Assembly (NCBI GenBank): GCA_003952965.2
Contig: CM025855.1
Span: forward strand, 14,079,833-14,143,832
DNA: 64,000 nucleotides
Origin: Morella rubra
Lineage: Eukaryota; Streptophyta; Magnoliopsida; Fagales; Myricaceae
Direction of reading: 5' to 3'
Shown here: positions 1 to 10,184 of the stretch, one piece after another
How the letters are laid out: every line of letters starts with the position of its first letter
How positions within the stretch are numbered: the stretch's first letter is position 1
Position numbers and translations under genes: made by a program
The notes under the pieces: generated by a model
What the model saw: the letters and a program-made list of their open reading frames with translations, nothing else
What the model was told of the DNA's origin: nothing
The model's database searches: none

Positions 1-31
1 TGCCCCATTGTCCGTACCTGTAAAAGTGCTT
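1..31 (-). pseudogene. Oxidosqualene cyclase exon, 5' edge (MULE copy A)
   Basis: The first 31 bases are the start of the same captured exon seen whole in copy B at 21961-22193. Read on the - strand they follow an AG acceptor and encode KHFYRYGQWG, the tryptophan-containing segment typical of plant triterpene synthases. The rest of the fragment lies left of the window. Identification rests on the copy B reading. Confidence 0.7.
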
Positions 32-959
32 CTGATCATGCTTTGCTTATAATGAAAGAATCATTCAAACGACATAATGAAAAAATAAAGCATCATGATA
101 CCATGAACCGCTCTTGTGTTTCTTCAAGGTTCCGAACAACATTTATGATGAAACTATCAATCTCCTTCCTCCTATGCCCAGGATATAATTTGCTGAACAG
201 AACTAATGCTTGTAATGCTAATGCAGTGCACTCAACAAACCTGAATTAAATTACCACTTCTATTTCAGTACTAAAGAAATTTTTGCAACATAAGGGATTA
301 TAGAAAGAAAAGTTAAAGGTCACCACTCTTACTCATGCTCAATGACAGTGTCCATGAAGCAAGATCCTTTCCAAAATTTTGTACTTGGTTGGATCATTTC
401 AATCTGTTTGTGATGGATGTTCATTCTCAACCCATGACACTCCTAACATACCACTGCAGGACTGATTCTTAAATGACTGACATTGCAGCTTTGGAAAGCA
501 TACCAAGAGTCCAAAGGAAGCAAGACAAACTTTTATTAGTTAAGTAACTTAAAGGTACGTAGGAGTGGATAATTTTCATCAAATGCTAGTCAGCAAAGTG
601 ATTGGATTTTAATTGTATGGGGACACAGTTGAGTCGTTGTTTCCTCTACTCTTCTTTTTATGGTGTGTTTGTTTTGCATCAAAATGATTAATTTGAGCAA
701 AATATTTTCATAAAAGGTTGTGTTTGTTTGCATGGAAAACAAGAAAAAAAATAAAATATTTCAAATGCAAAAAATGTTCAGATTTTATTGTTTACCTTAA
801 AAAAATATTTTTTTGAAAAATCTAATGAAAACTTGAAAAGTGTATAGTCAAATTGTATAGTTCCTATTGGAGCCCTTTCTTATAGAAAGTGTGGGGTGCT
901 CCTTATTCTACTGTTGAGCTAAGAGTTTCTTATTTTTATTGAATTTAATAGGTTGATAA

Positions 960-3415
960 ATGGCAGCTATTGAGGGTGGTATTTGTCCAAATATTAATAG
1001 GCGAGGGTCTTCTAGTACCTCAAACCCGGAAGGTTTGTTGAAGTCTTTATTTTGTTATGTTGAATTTCTTTGTGTATGGATTTCGATAGATTTTTATTTG
1101 TTTTAATTTTATTGTTGGATTGTGTAGGTGATATGGTTCGGGCAGACAATGGGGAGCTACTTAATATTTGGACCTTGGAATGGAGAGATGAGGAGCATGC
1201 TTATGATTGGTATAATGCGTACTCAATTAGCATTGGGTTTAGTATCCGTAGAAATTCCGGGTACAAGAATAAAGACAAAGGGTATTATACAAGTAGAACA
1301 TTCGTGTGTAGCAAAGAAGGCTTGAGAAAAAAGGTTGAACTACATGTGCCGGTAATAAAAGAACGACGAAATACTAGATGTGGGTGCCTTGCTAGTTTCA
1401 CCATTCAGCGGCAATCAAATGGGAAGTACTGCACTTTTGATTGGTGTGCACAACATAACCATGAGTTGGCTACACCATCAAAAGCCCACCTGCTCCGTTC
1501 ACATAGACAAATCAACGAATTGCAGCGTCTCGAGTGTGATGAAGCAGACAGAGCAGGCATTCGTCCGAAGCTAGCACACGACTTGATGGTGGCCCAGGCT
1601 GGGGGTAGAGAGAAGTTGGGATTCACACAAACAGACTTGAAAAATTACCTGAGCAGCAAAAGGGTAAATCTGTAGAGGTTGGAGTAGCCAGTGCTCTTCT
1701 TAATTGGTTTGGTGATCAGTACCAAAAAAATTCACAATTCTTCTTTAAGATTATGTTCGACGATGATGAGCAAATAACTAATGTATTCTGGTCCGATCAT
1801 GATATGAGAAATGACTATGCACTGTTTGGGGATTTCGTTTCTTTTGACACTACATATAGGACAAACAATGAGCACCGGCCATTGGGGGCATTTTTGGGAG
1901 TGAATCATCATAGGGAGCGGGTAGTATTTGGGGCATGCCTGTTGTTTGACGAGACAGCCCAATCATTTAAGTGGTTGTTCGAGAACTTCGTTCAATGTAT
2001 GGGAGGGAAAGCACCTCAGTCTCTTTTTACTGATCAAGATGCTGCGATGCTTGCCGCAATCCCTAGTGTTTTACCAGATACACATCATTTCCTCTGCGTA
2101 TGGCATATTCAGCAGAATGCATTGAAGAATCTAGGTTTATTGTTTCGTGACAAAGACTTTAAGAAGAAATGGGATAAACTTTTGTTTGATGCTGACGTAG
2201 ATGATTTTGAGCTTGAATGGTCTAAGATGATCGATGACCATGAACTCCATGATAATGATTGGTTGCGCAAAATATATGAGAAGCGGGAGAAGTGGGCCCC
2301 AATGTACGTTCGAGTATTTTCTGTGCTGGCAAAAGAACTACGCAATTAAGTGAAAGTTTTAATGCGACGTTGCGTAAATACTTGAAGACAGTACTGAATA
2401 TGCCCCGATTTTTTGACCACTTTCAGCAAGCCGTTGATGATATGCGGTACAAAGAGCTTCGATCGAATTTTGAGATGGATGACAAGTTACCCATTTTAAA
2501 GTTTACTGATCCACTTTGTGTTCATGCATCAAAAGTCTATACTCCTTCTGTTTTGACCATTTTTTTAGAACAGTTTGAGAAGGCTTCTTGGATTGTATTG
2601 AATTGTCGAATGGAAAATGTTGACTCCGAAAAGGTTGAGGTACATGTTTGCAGTCATAACCCAGATCATAATTGTTCGATGGCCAAACGACATATTATCA
2701 CCACTATCAATGGGTTTCATCAATGTAGTTGCAATTATTTCAATTATATGGGTATTATATGTAGTCACATTTTGTGGTTACTGAAACAGAAAAGTGCTTT
2801 ATTTATCCCAGAGGAGTATATACTAAGCCGATGGACAAGGAAGGCAAGATTGAGCGTTGATCCGGGTTCCTCATCGAAAGGTACATGTAAATGATCCAAA
2901 ATTAGAAAGAGCAGTCAACCGCAGGAGATTAATGAATATGTACGCATCCATTATTTCCCAATATGGGGATGTCCCAGAATTATGGGAGGTCTTCCAGTGT
3001 TACCACACTGCATTGGTGGATGAGGTTGCTAAATTAATGTGTACTAGAGAGCCATGTGAGGTTGAAGTAGCAGCTGATAGAGCAATATCTGATGGCGCTT
3101 TAGAAGTGGGTGCAAAGGGGTGGAAAACTAGAGAGCCGAAACATCGAGGAAATAAGCGGTTGAAAAGTGTGCTTGAAGGCAAGAAGCGGTTAAAGCATCG
3201 GGGCGGTCGTAAGTGTGGCAGTGTAACATTGTCCCAACCAGTAGCTCGTCACTTGATTCTAGAGGATGAGCCAGAGGTACAATGCATATAAGTACTCATA
3301 TTTTATTTTCTTAAATGACCATTTTATAACAGTTTATTTTGCTCCCTCACAGGTATCAAGCGAGGATGAGCTGTTGTCACAACTTGGGAAGTATAAAAGC
3401 CTCGAAAACTTGTAG
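960..3415 (+). pseudogene. FAR1/FRS-type MULE transposase, copy A, frameshifted
   Basis: Three exons are predicted: 960-1032, 1128-3276 and 3353-3415, with GT/AG borders and matching phases. The product carries, in order, a FAR1-type WRKY-like zinc-binding N-terminal domain (CGCLASF, then QHNHEL), a MULE transposase core (FDTTYRTN, then FTDQD, then FLCVWHIQQNAL) and a SWIM zinc finger (CSCNYF...CSHIL), then a basic tail ending LGKYKSLENL. This order is that of FHY3/FAR1-related proteins and of Jittery-type MULE transposases; lying inside inverted repeats argues for the transposase. The reading frame is broken near 1664 (one G fewer than copy B), near 2311 and near 2876. It therefore looks non-functional, although small indels could be assembly error. 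The ATG at 960 is the only in-frame start giving the short first exon. Confidence 0.85.
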
Positions 3416-4070
3416 TATTTTTGTTGTATCGGGTTATAGGTGAGACCACTGTTGTTGAGGTTCTATTCGAACTTTTGATGCATGCTATTACAAATATAGA
3501 TCTTATCAGAATTTGACTTAAATTTTTGAATGTTGTGCAGGTCTGCTAACTTTTGATGATTGTCCAGATAATATCACAAAGAGAAGTAATGCAAGATTCT
3601 AAGTATATAGATAATGCTTTTGGAAAGGTCTTGATTTATCTGTTCCTGTAACACCCCAACTTTCTAAGTATACAACTTTACTTTTTGGCAGTTTCTGTTT
3701 CTGTTAAATTTATGTTCAACTCACTATCAAAATTTGCTTATGTAGAATGTTCCACAAGTTTGTGCATAAAATGCCCACCATAAGAGAAAAATCCAATTTA
3801 GATAGTTACATATAAGAAGAATGAAAAAATCCACTATATTTGATGTACTTTGTGGTATGTACAAGTCAAATTGTGATTGACAAAACCTAAAATTCATAAA
3901 TAGAAAAATTACAACATGCATACACCCTATAGACTTCTCTTTGGCGCTGCAACATGCATATATGGATCTGGAAATATTTGCAGAGAGCAGAGCAGAATAG
4001 CAAGAAGTATGATCCTTCTGCAGGGAGCAGAGCAGGCCTTCAAAAACGTCAATTATGAGGCTGAATAAGG
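3416..4070. other. MULE internal spacer, no gene
   Basis: AT-rich sequence between the transposase and the captured gene piece. It includes the transposase 3' flank and a region downstream of the captured minus-strand exon. No coding segment, RNA gene or repeat is evident beyond its copy at about 25574-26260. Copy B carries about 36 extra bases near 25836-25871. Confidence 0.6.
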
Positions 4071-5218
4071 CCTGATCAATACGTGACATGTGCTGGACTG
4101 GTGGTACACCCATCATGGGCTGTGGCTCAAACTTGCCATCTCTTTTATCCATTTCAATCTTGTGCTGAGTCTGCATTAGGAACAAAGAAACTAACCATGT
4201 CATTGAAACCTTAAAACTCCAATCTTGATGCAAAAATCTTCTATCTAGCACACACATTAACCAAAAAAAAAAAAATACTAAATGCCTGTCCATCAATTGT
4301 TTGCCAATCAATTACGTAATACTTGGTTCAAAATTGTCAAAGTACAATTAGATTTTACCATCTCTCGGACTAATAATTTGATTTCAGGTCATGAGTTGAT
4401 TTTGACTTTTTTGGTAGAAAGGATTTCACAACGTAGGAAAAATGGACAATCCTGATTTCTTCGTACTACATAGTCAATTGTGATATCCATCTGTTAAACC
4501 CATTATATGAAGTTCAGATGCTAAAGGGTTTTGCAATATTCTGTCTTTTTTATTGCATACCTGCAAACATGCACAAACCCTGCAGAAAGAAATCAAGGAA
4601 AAGAAATTAGTGCAGGATTTCCTCGCTTCATATCTCTTGCCTAAGTGAATTAAGACGGGTGCATTATAAGGCCTTACGTGCAATAAGTCAGATCAGCAAA
4701 ACAATTCAAACGCTGGGAAGCTTCTTGAAGTTCATCATTTCCACTTAAGCAAGCTATTATGGAAAATATACAAGCAAGTTGTTGGAGGCAGAACATGAAT
4801 CCCTGCATACAAGACATGTCTAGTGAGGAACATTTGGAGGATAATGAAGCAGAGGAAGTGAGCAGCTATTCTTTGGTTAGAGAGAGAAGGGGAGAGAAGG
4901 TACAATAATGCAGTTGTCTGTAAATTGAACTGATCTTGCAACATAAACCGTGTTGAGGCCACTGAATTTCCAAAGCAATAGAAAACCTGAACAAAGTGAA
5001 GAAACCACATAAAATTAATTAATTACACAATCAAGAAGGGAGACTTTAAGCCTGAGCATCTCCTTTTTCTTTTATTTTCATTATGAGAGAAAGGCTTATA
5101 AAAAGACCAAAGGGAAAAATCAAATAACTGCAATACCTCAGTGCAAAGACACAATTCAGGGCACTGACTTTCTCCACACCTACCACTGCAGGGCATATAG
5201 CCCGCACAGCATACATAC
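4071..5218 (-). pseudogene. Captured gene piece: conserved plant cysteine-rich protein (MULE copy A)
   Basis: Four exon-like blocks on the - strand, separated by intron-like sequence, encode pieces of one conserved plant family of unknown function. From N to C they are: about 5137-5218 (YVCCAGYMPCSGRCG, ending LCLCTE before a GT donor), about 4917-4988 (CFGNSVASTRFMLQDQFN), about 4685-4797 (FMFCLQQLACIFS... DELQEASQ) and about 4071-4170 (TQHKIEMDKRDGKF... PPVQHMSRIDQ). Introns are retained, so capture was at DNA level. The gene's N-terminal part and proline-rich C-terminus are missing, and the second block has lost its consensus continuation. I recognise the family from memory of plant proteomes but know no function for it. 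The piece lies inside the MULE, opposite in direction to the transposase, and is repeated in copy B. Confidence 0.7.
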
Positions 5219-5894
5219 CTATTCAACAGGAGAAATAATAAATTTTGCCTAGTTTGTATTGATAAATTAATCAGCAGAACATTCTTACCCTCTTCTAGTT
5301 CTAGTGCTTATTTGATGGCTATCCTTTTAGGCCATAATTTTATAAACTTCCTCTAAATATTCTTTGTGCAGGCTACGTAATTACCCACTAATGACTAGAC
5401 AAAATGATACGCTAAAGACAATTAATTGATTTATTTATCTGCAGGCATGTCCATAGCCATCAGAAGATAGTCTCTCTTTGAATTAGCATTTTTCTTGTCT
5501 TTTCTCAGCAATCAAATACGGATAAAAGCTAATCAGACATTCAATTCGACAAAATAAACACACACACGCCCCATGTGATGACATTGAATAAAAGAAAAAA
5601 AAAAAGAAAAACGACAAAAAGATAATTTCAGAGTTGCTTACGTTCTTTGAGAAGGTCGAATGAGATTGAAAGCCCCAGAAAGCTTGGGTATTTGTGTAAA
5701 GACTATCCCATGAGTATTTTGAGACCTGGGTAAGACCTAAGCTTGGGTATTTGGGTAAGGAAGGGCCGGTGGGTAAGACGATGAGAGCAAGAGGAGCTCA
5801 ACATGAGTTCCAATCCCGGGGGGTCAGGGTCCGATTCCAAGAAGTTACGAACACTTGCGTCAAAGACAGGCAGATAGAGAGAAGAGTGGGGAGT
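5219..5894. other. MULE subterminal region, no gene
   Basis: AT-rich sequence between the captured gene piece and the right terminal inverted repeat. It contains a near-duplicate motif AAGCTTGGGTATTTG at about 5679 and 5739. It is collinear with 27389-28065 in copy B. No coding potential is recognised. Confidence 0.6.
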
Positions 5895-6125
5895 GGAGTT
5901 GGAGAGGAAGGAATTGACCACGCAGAAAAAAAAAAAAGGAGCTCAAAGTCAGCTTGAACGAAAAGTAAGGGATTGAGCAGCCAAGCCATGGAGAGCCAAG
6001 CCGGAAGCCTCAAAAAATTCATTAAATGAGGTGGAGCATTTTTCACCGTTGGATCTGAAACTTGAATTTTCAGCCATCCATTCGGTAAATTCGGAGGGAG
6101 CTGCCTTCGGAGGGAATCCGTTCCC
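5895..6125. repeat. Right terminal inverted repeat of MULE copy A
   Basis: The reverse complement begins GGGAACGGATTCCCTC and matches the left end of copy B from 21310 through about 21535 with scattered differences, and matches the right end of copy B closely. The unique flank starts abruptly at 6126. Confidence 0.85.
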
Positions 6126-6262
6126 TACTGCCTCCATGGTTTTCAATTCATGTTTGATTATCATCTTTCTAAAGTCATCAACAATCTGCCTTTCAGTTAT
6201 TGCAATCCAACCACCACCACAACTTTGTCCACCCCCAATTTCATTTACAACCACCTCTTGAA
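6126..6262 (-). pseudogene. Unidentified coding fragment abutting MULE copy A
   Basis: The - strand carries an open stretch reading VVVNEIGGGQSCGGGWIAI then TERQIVDDFRKMI and KHELKTMEAV, which looks like real coding sequence in composition. It stops exactly at the MULE end at 6125, so an exon was probably interrupted there. I do not recognise the family. The open frame continues into the terminal repeat only by chance. Confidence 0.3.
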
Positions 6263-7200
6263 AACCAAATACCAATCGCGATGGATCCGAATCATGAAAA
6301 TCTGATTACAATTTTCATCAGTCACTTTGATATAGCACAGTATTTGAACAGCAGCTAAAGCAGAAAATGATGCGTGTCACCCCTCGGTATACTTTTGACA
6401 ACAACGCCAAAGATGTAGATAGCAAGGACGTTTAACTAGCTACTGAAATAAATAACTAAAGACAACACTTATGCAGGATACTTATCACCGGAAATAGAAC
6501 TCATGAAAATGCCTTCATACTCAGCTCAGGTTAGGTGGCAGTTCACTGTAGTAGTTCAGTTTCTATTAAACAGCCTTGAGAAGAGAAAATTTCTTCCCGT
6601 TTGCATCATGTATTAACCCAAAAACCATGTCACCCATAATTCATCAATTAGCACTATGTCCTATCAGACAACTACATAGAGCTCTCTCTTTTCGGCGGAG
6701 TTTCCACTCCGTCAATCGTCATGCTTAGGAGCCTCTCCTTTTTGTCAAATATGCTGACCCTCCAAAACCTCAACGCTGCTTAGCCTTCAATTTGATCGGA
6801 ATTCAGAAGAAACGAATTTTTTCCTTGATTATAATTAGACAAACCCCAAAGAAATAACCAATATCAAGTTTGAAACTTTCATGTGGTATCTAGTAAATAC
6901 AGAACTGAAAAAAAAAAAAATTGAAGCTTTTTTCTCCCTGCAAAAAGAAAAAAAAGGAAAACAGCTTTGTTACATATTTTGGAAATCAGACTTTTTGGAG
7001 AGAATACTGAACGGAAGCCATCCTATCTGGGTGTTAATCCTTGTTCTATTAATAGAGTCTGCAGACAGGTTTCCCCTTAAGCAAGAAGAAGAGATTGAAG
7101 AAATAACGGGCACTGTTTTTTTTTTTCCGAAGTATAAGGGGCACTGTGTTGATAAAAGTAGGAACCAAGGGAAAAAAAGGTGTTGATTTGATCGTGAGGG
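6263..7200. other. Intergenic, no gene seen
   Basis: AT-rich spacer with several poly(A) and poly(T) runs. Open frames on both strands are short and show no recognisable domains. Confidence 0.5.
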
Positions 7201-7271
7201 GCGTTTGTAGTCCAACGGTTAGGATAATTGCCTTCCAAGCAATGGACCCAGGTTCGACTTCGGCAAACGTA
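7201..7271 (+). tRNA. tRNA-Gly(TCC)-like gene with damaged T arm
   Basis: The acceptor strands GCGTTTG (7201-7207) and CAAACGT (7264-7270) pair along their length, with one G:U at the first position, followed by discriminator A. The anticodon stem ATTGC/GCAAT encloses the loop CTTCCAA with anticodon TCC (7234-7236), which reads glycine GGA codons. The A-box-like GTAGTCCAACGG and the GGTTCGACT B-box core are present. The 3' strand of the T stem is one base short (TCGG facing CCAGG), so the T arm cannot form five pairs. This is a plausible pseudogene or a sequencing indel. Confidence 0.75.
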
Positions 7272-8479
7272 TGGAGTTCCATTCTTTTTCCTAAATATTA
7301 CTTTTGCTTGTTAACTGAACCAAATTTTTGAAGCCTGTTTTGATGCTGAGCCATCCGCCACCTAAGCAGCCAGCAATAGTGTTAGCAGTGGGATGAGATC
7401 GTGAAAAACCAGAGACATTGCAGAGAATGAAGGGGACAAGATTTGCTTCTCTAAGGGAGATGGCAGTCCACGAAGTCGTTTTCTTCCTGGTTTCGTCGGC
7501 AGGAGCAAGAAGCGAATTTATGGTAGAAGCTTTGAAACAAAAAGCGGATTTGGAGAGAAGCGTAAGCGCTGTTACCTGTTGTACAGAGAAAAAAAAAAAA
7601 AAAAAAAAAACAAGTGAACTCCACGTTATATAATGTTATCCACGTGAAGTTTTAAACATCCGAATTCCTATAACAAAGTCCACATTTTATGTCCATCTCT
7701 CATCAAATAATTCGGATAAAAAATTATAAATTTTTAATTTAATAAATTATTCCAAAACAAATCCGCAACAAGATCACAAAAAAAAAAAAAAAAAAAACAG
7801 CCTTTTAAGCAACAGTACTTGACAACTGTTTTGGAGATCGCTGTGATCATAAGTTTTAGAAATAAGAGAAGGGAGCTGGGTGAATGTAAAAAATCTTGGA
7901 ACAAATTCAATCTTTTACGCATAATGCAGGCATATTACTATTCTTTTTTTCTCTTTTACCTTTTCTCGGAGGCCAAGCATTGAAAGATTTTCGATTTCAC
8001 CACTGATGAGCTTTAAGCAAAAAAAGAAAAAAGAAGAGGGTTAAAAACATTTTGTACCCTTTATGTTTGGAGTTGTTCATATATTAATCTTAATGTTTTA
8101 TTTTTAAATATTGAGCCCATTATATTACTTCTACCAACGATTTACACCCGAAAGTAAAATTTAACGTCAAATTAGACGGTGATCATTTACACATGCCTCT
8201 CACGTGACCTCAGTCTCTATCAAATTACCGTATTACCCCTTAATCTCAAACAAATCACAATCAAATGAGCTTCAATTTCTTAAAACTCTACATTATGCTA
8301 TGTGCTCGATCAACGTTAAGTGAGCTCAATTATTAATAAGATTATTGATCACAATACAATGTCAGAGAGACCATCACAAGAGATGCAACGTTACTTCCAT
8401 CAAATTCGAAGCATTGACTATCGTTACATCCATATAACTTTCGTGGAAATTATTTGGTCACATGAAACAACTCTTTGTT
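7272..8479. other. Intergenic, AT-rich, no gene seen
   Basis: Contains long poly(A) runs near 7590 and 7780. A stretch at about 8040-8200, with wording such as ATTTTAACGTCAAATTAGACG, resembles anonymous plant interspersed repeats. No coding region is supported. The 3' flank of the GLTP gene ends here. Confidence 0.5.
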
Positions 8480-9779
8480 CTAGCCGTAACTGATCACATG
8501 AAACAAATCTCTTGAATAGAATAGTCTTTCAATGTACTGTAGTACAGGAGCTGATGCATCAACATAACTCTGCATATGAAACTTTGCCGATGCCTCTGAA
8601 AGCAACAATATTATGTCATAATTAGTGCTGCGTTATATAGTCAAATGGAAAACTAAAAATTAGTACAATTTGGTTCTCGTTGATAGCCCAAATTCTTACT
8701 CTCTGCTTGGCAACGAGGGAAACACCCATAGCCCCTAGCTAAGGTCTCAAAAGTAATGCCAAATAAGCAAAATGGATATGACTTAAAAACAACCAACGCA
8801 TCACTTATCCAATGTAATTAAAAAAGCTGTTTAATACAAAAGCAAATTAACAGGAAAAGCACTGCATGAGAGTCTGTGATTACTTTATTGAGACATTTAA
8901 ACATGAAAACTGTACGAATCGCTTCATGAACTCACCATCGTCTTCATTGAGCTTCGTTAACATCTGTACCCTTGTAGGAAGGGCATACGACCCCGCAGCT
9001 ACTGCCTTCCTGACAGCCGTCCCATGATGGGGAGCCAAGACCTGTGTATAGGCCTTGTTGGCTGGATCCCTTAAGGAAGTCCCACTGCCATAATATTATT
9101 GTTAGGAACTGTTTAACACTTAGTGAATCAAGCACAGGAGTCATCTCAACATCAAAGACAATCATCATGTTAGTATTCTAGATATAAAGTGTTGAATTTT
9201 TACCCAGGAAAAGGAATATATGTATTATAAATTTCTTGGTACGTTAATATTTTAAGTATCTAATAGACTGCTGGATTGGCAGGACATATTTTCAAGAACT
9301 ACCGCATTAGCAACCAAGCATTAAAGTAGTATTAACTTCCTCGCAGATCTGGAATAAAAACAAAATTTCGCTTTTAAGAGTTCATTCTCTATTGGGGCAA
9401 TTAACTGGAATCTTGAAGAGAAGCAACGATAAACTTCCTGACAAGCTGCTGATTATTCTTCCCTGTGCATGTATTATGCAACTCCAGTGGAACAAAGAAG
9501 CAACAATAAACCCTCAACCACCAAGATTGACTGCAACAATACTCTCCAGCCTTTATAGTTATCCAGGGCCATAAACTCTGACAGTACTTTACGATTTCAG
9601 CCTTTATACGCCTCTAACCGCACTCAATACAAACAAGAAATTTTCTGGTGACACAACACTATCATGTGCCGATCGAAGAGTTAGCTGGATAGTGCAAACA
9701 GCTAAAGAAAGAAGCTAGTGATATACATACTCTGTAGCTAGTGTGTGCTCAAACATTGCCCTGACCACTTCAAGCGTGC
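8480..9779 (-). CDS. ACD11-like glycolipid transfer protein (GLTP domain), 3' exons only
   Basis: Three exon blocks on the - strand fit one frame with GT/AG borders. One runs from the N gap down to 9731 and reads LEVVRAMFEHTLAT before a GTATGT donor. The next, 8936-9084, reads GTSLRDPANKAYTQVLAPHH then AVRKAVAAGSYALPTR and ends LTKLNEDD. The last, 8480-8595, reads EASAKFHMQSYVDASAPVLQ then YIERLFYSRD and a stop. Phases match at both junctions. This is the C-terminal half of the GLTP fold as in Arabidopsis ACD11, a ceramide-1-phosphate transfer protein linked to cell-death control. The short tail after SRD (LFHVISYG) differs from the usual tail. The upstream exons fall in or beyond the N gap, so it cannot be told whether the gene is whole. 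Confidence 0.8.
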
Positions 9780-9880
9780 NNNNNNNNNNNNNNNNNNNNN
9801 NNNNNNNNNNNNNNNNNNNNNNNNNNNNNNNNNNNNNNNNNNNNNNNNNNNNNNNNNNNNNNNNNNNNNNNNNNNNNNNN
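9780..9880. other. Assembly gap (N run)
   Basis: About 101 consecutive N bases. The gap interrupts an exon of the GLTP gene. Sequence to its right does not resume recognisable GLTP coding sequence, so the true gap size is unknown. Confidence 0.99.
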
Positions 9881-10184
9881 CTATCGTGTGGGCTTGCTTT
9901 TTGGACCTTAAGTTATGGGCCTTTATGGGCCTTTATTGTAAAGAAAATTTCTCCTCCATCAATATACTTGTTCATTTGTATTAAAATAAACAAGACCGAC
10001 CGGTCGATACCAGCTGGTATATATAGACTAGAAATGTAAAATTAGCAATATATATATATATATATATGGCAAGTAATTAATTAACATTTCTATTCATTGA
10101 ATTAATGAAAGAAGATCATAGATTATGATACATCCAATGCAATTGAGAATTAATGTATCCACTAATTAATGAGCAGTGCTATTA
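9881..10184. other. Intergenic with (TA)n microsatellite
   Basis: Short spacer between the gap and the pectinesterase stop codon. It includes an alternating TA tract at about 10051-10066 and nothing coding. Confidence 0.5.

Larger units (their letters stand above)
1..6125 (+). mobile_element. MULE transposon copy A (left end outside the window)
   Basis: This segment is nearly identical to 22163-28292, collinear apart from small indels, and ends at the same base (after GTTCCC at 6125) where the two copies diverge abruptly. Its last ~230 bp are the inverse of 21310-21535, the left end of copy B, so it is the right terminal inverted repeat of a Mutator-like element. It carries a FAR1/FRS-type transposase on the + strand and, on the - strand, pieces of two unrelated host genes: an oxidosqualene cyclase at the left window edge and a cysteine-rich protein at 4071-5218. 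The left terminus, expected about 850 bp upstream by comparison with copy B, is not in the window. No 9-bp target-site duplication can be tested for this copy. Confidence 0.85.

Noticed and set aside
960..3415. Host FHY3/FAR1 light-signalling gene
   Set aside because: The domain order is the same, but this copy sits inside MULE inverted repeats, exists twice with the whole element, and is frameshifted. A transposase reading explains all of this.
7418..7633. 71-aa open frame near the tRNA-Gly
   Set aside because: It ends in a lysine run encoded by a poly(A) tract, has no domain or splice context, and is probably chance.
8944..9168. 74-aa - strand open frame as a separate gene
   Set aside because: It is a shadow. 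The true frame in the same stretch is the GLTP exon 8936-9084, which carries the conserved LRDPANKAY and RKAVAAGSYALPTR motifs.
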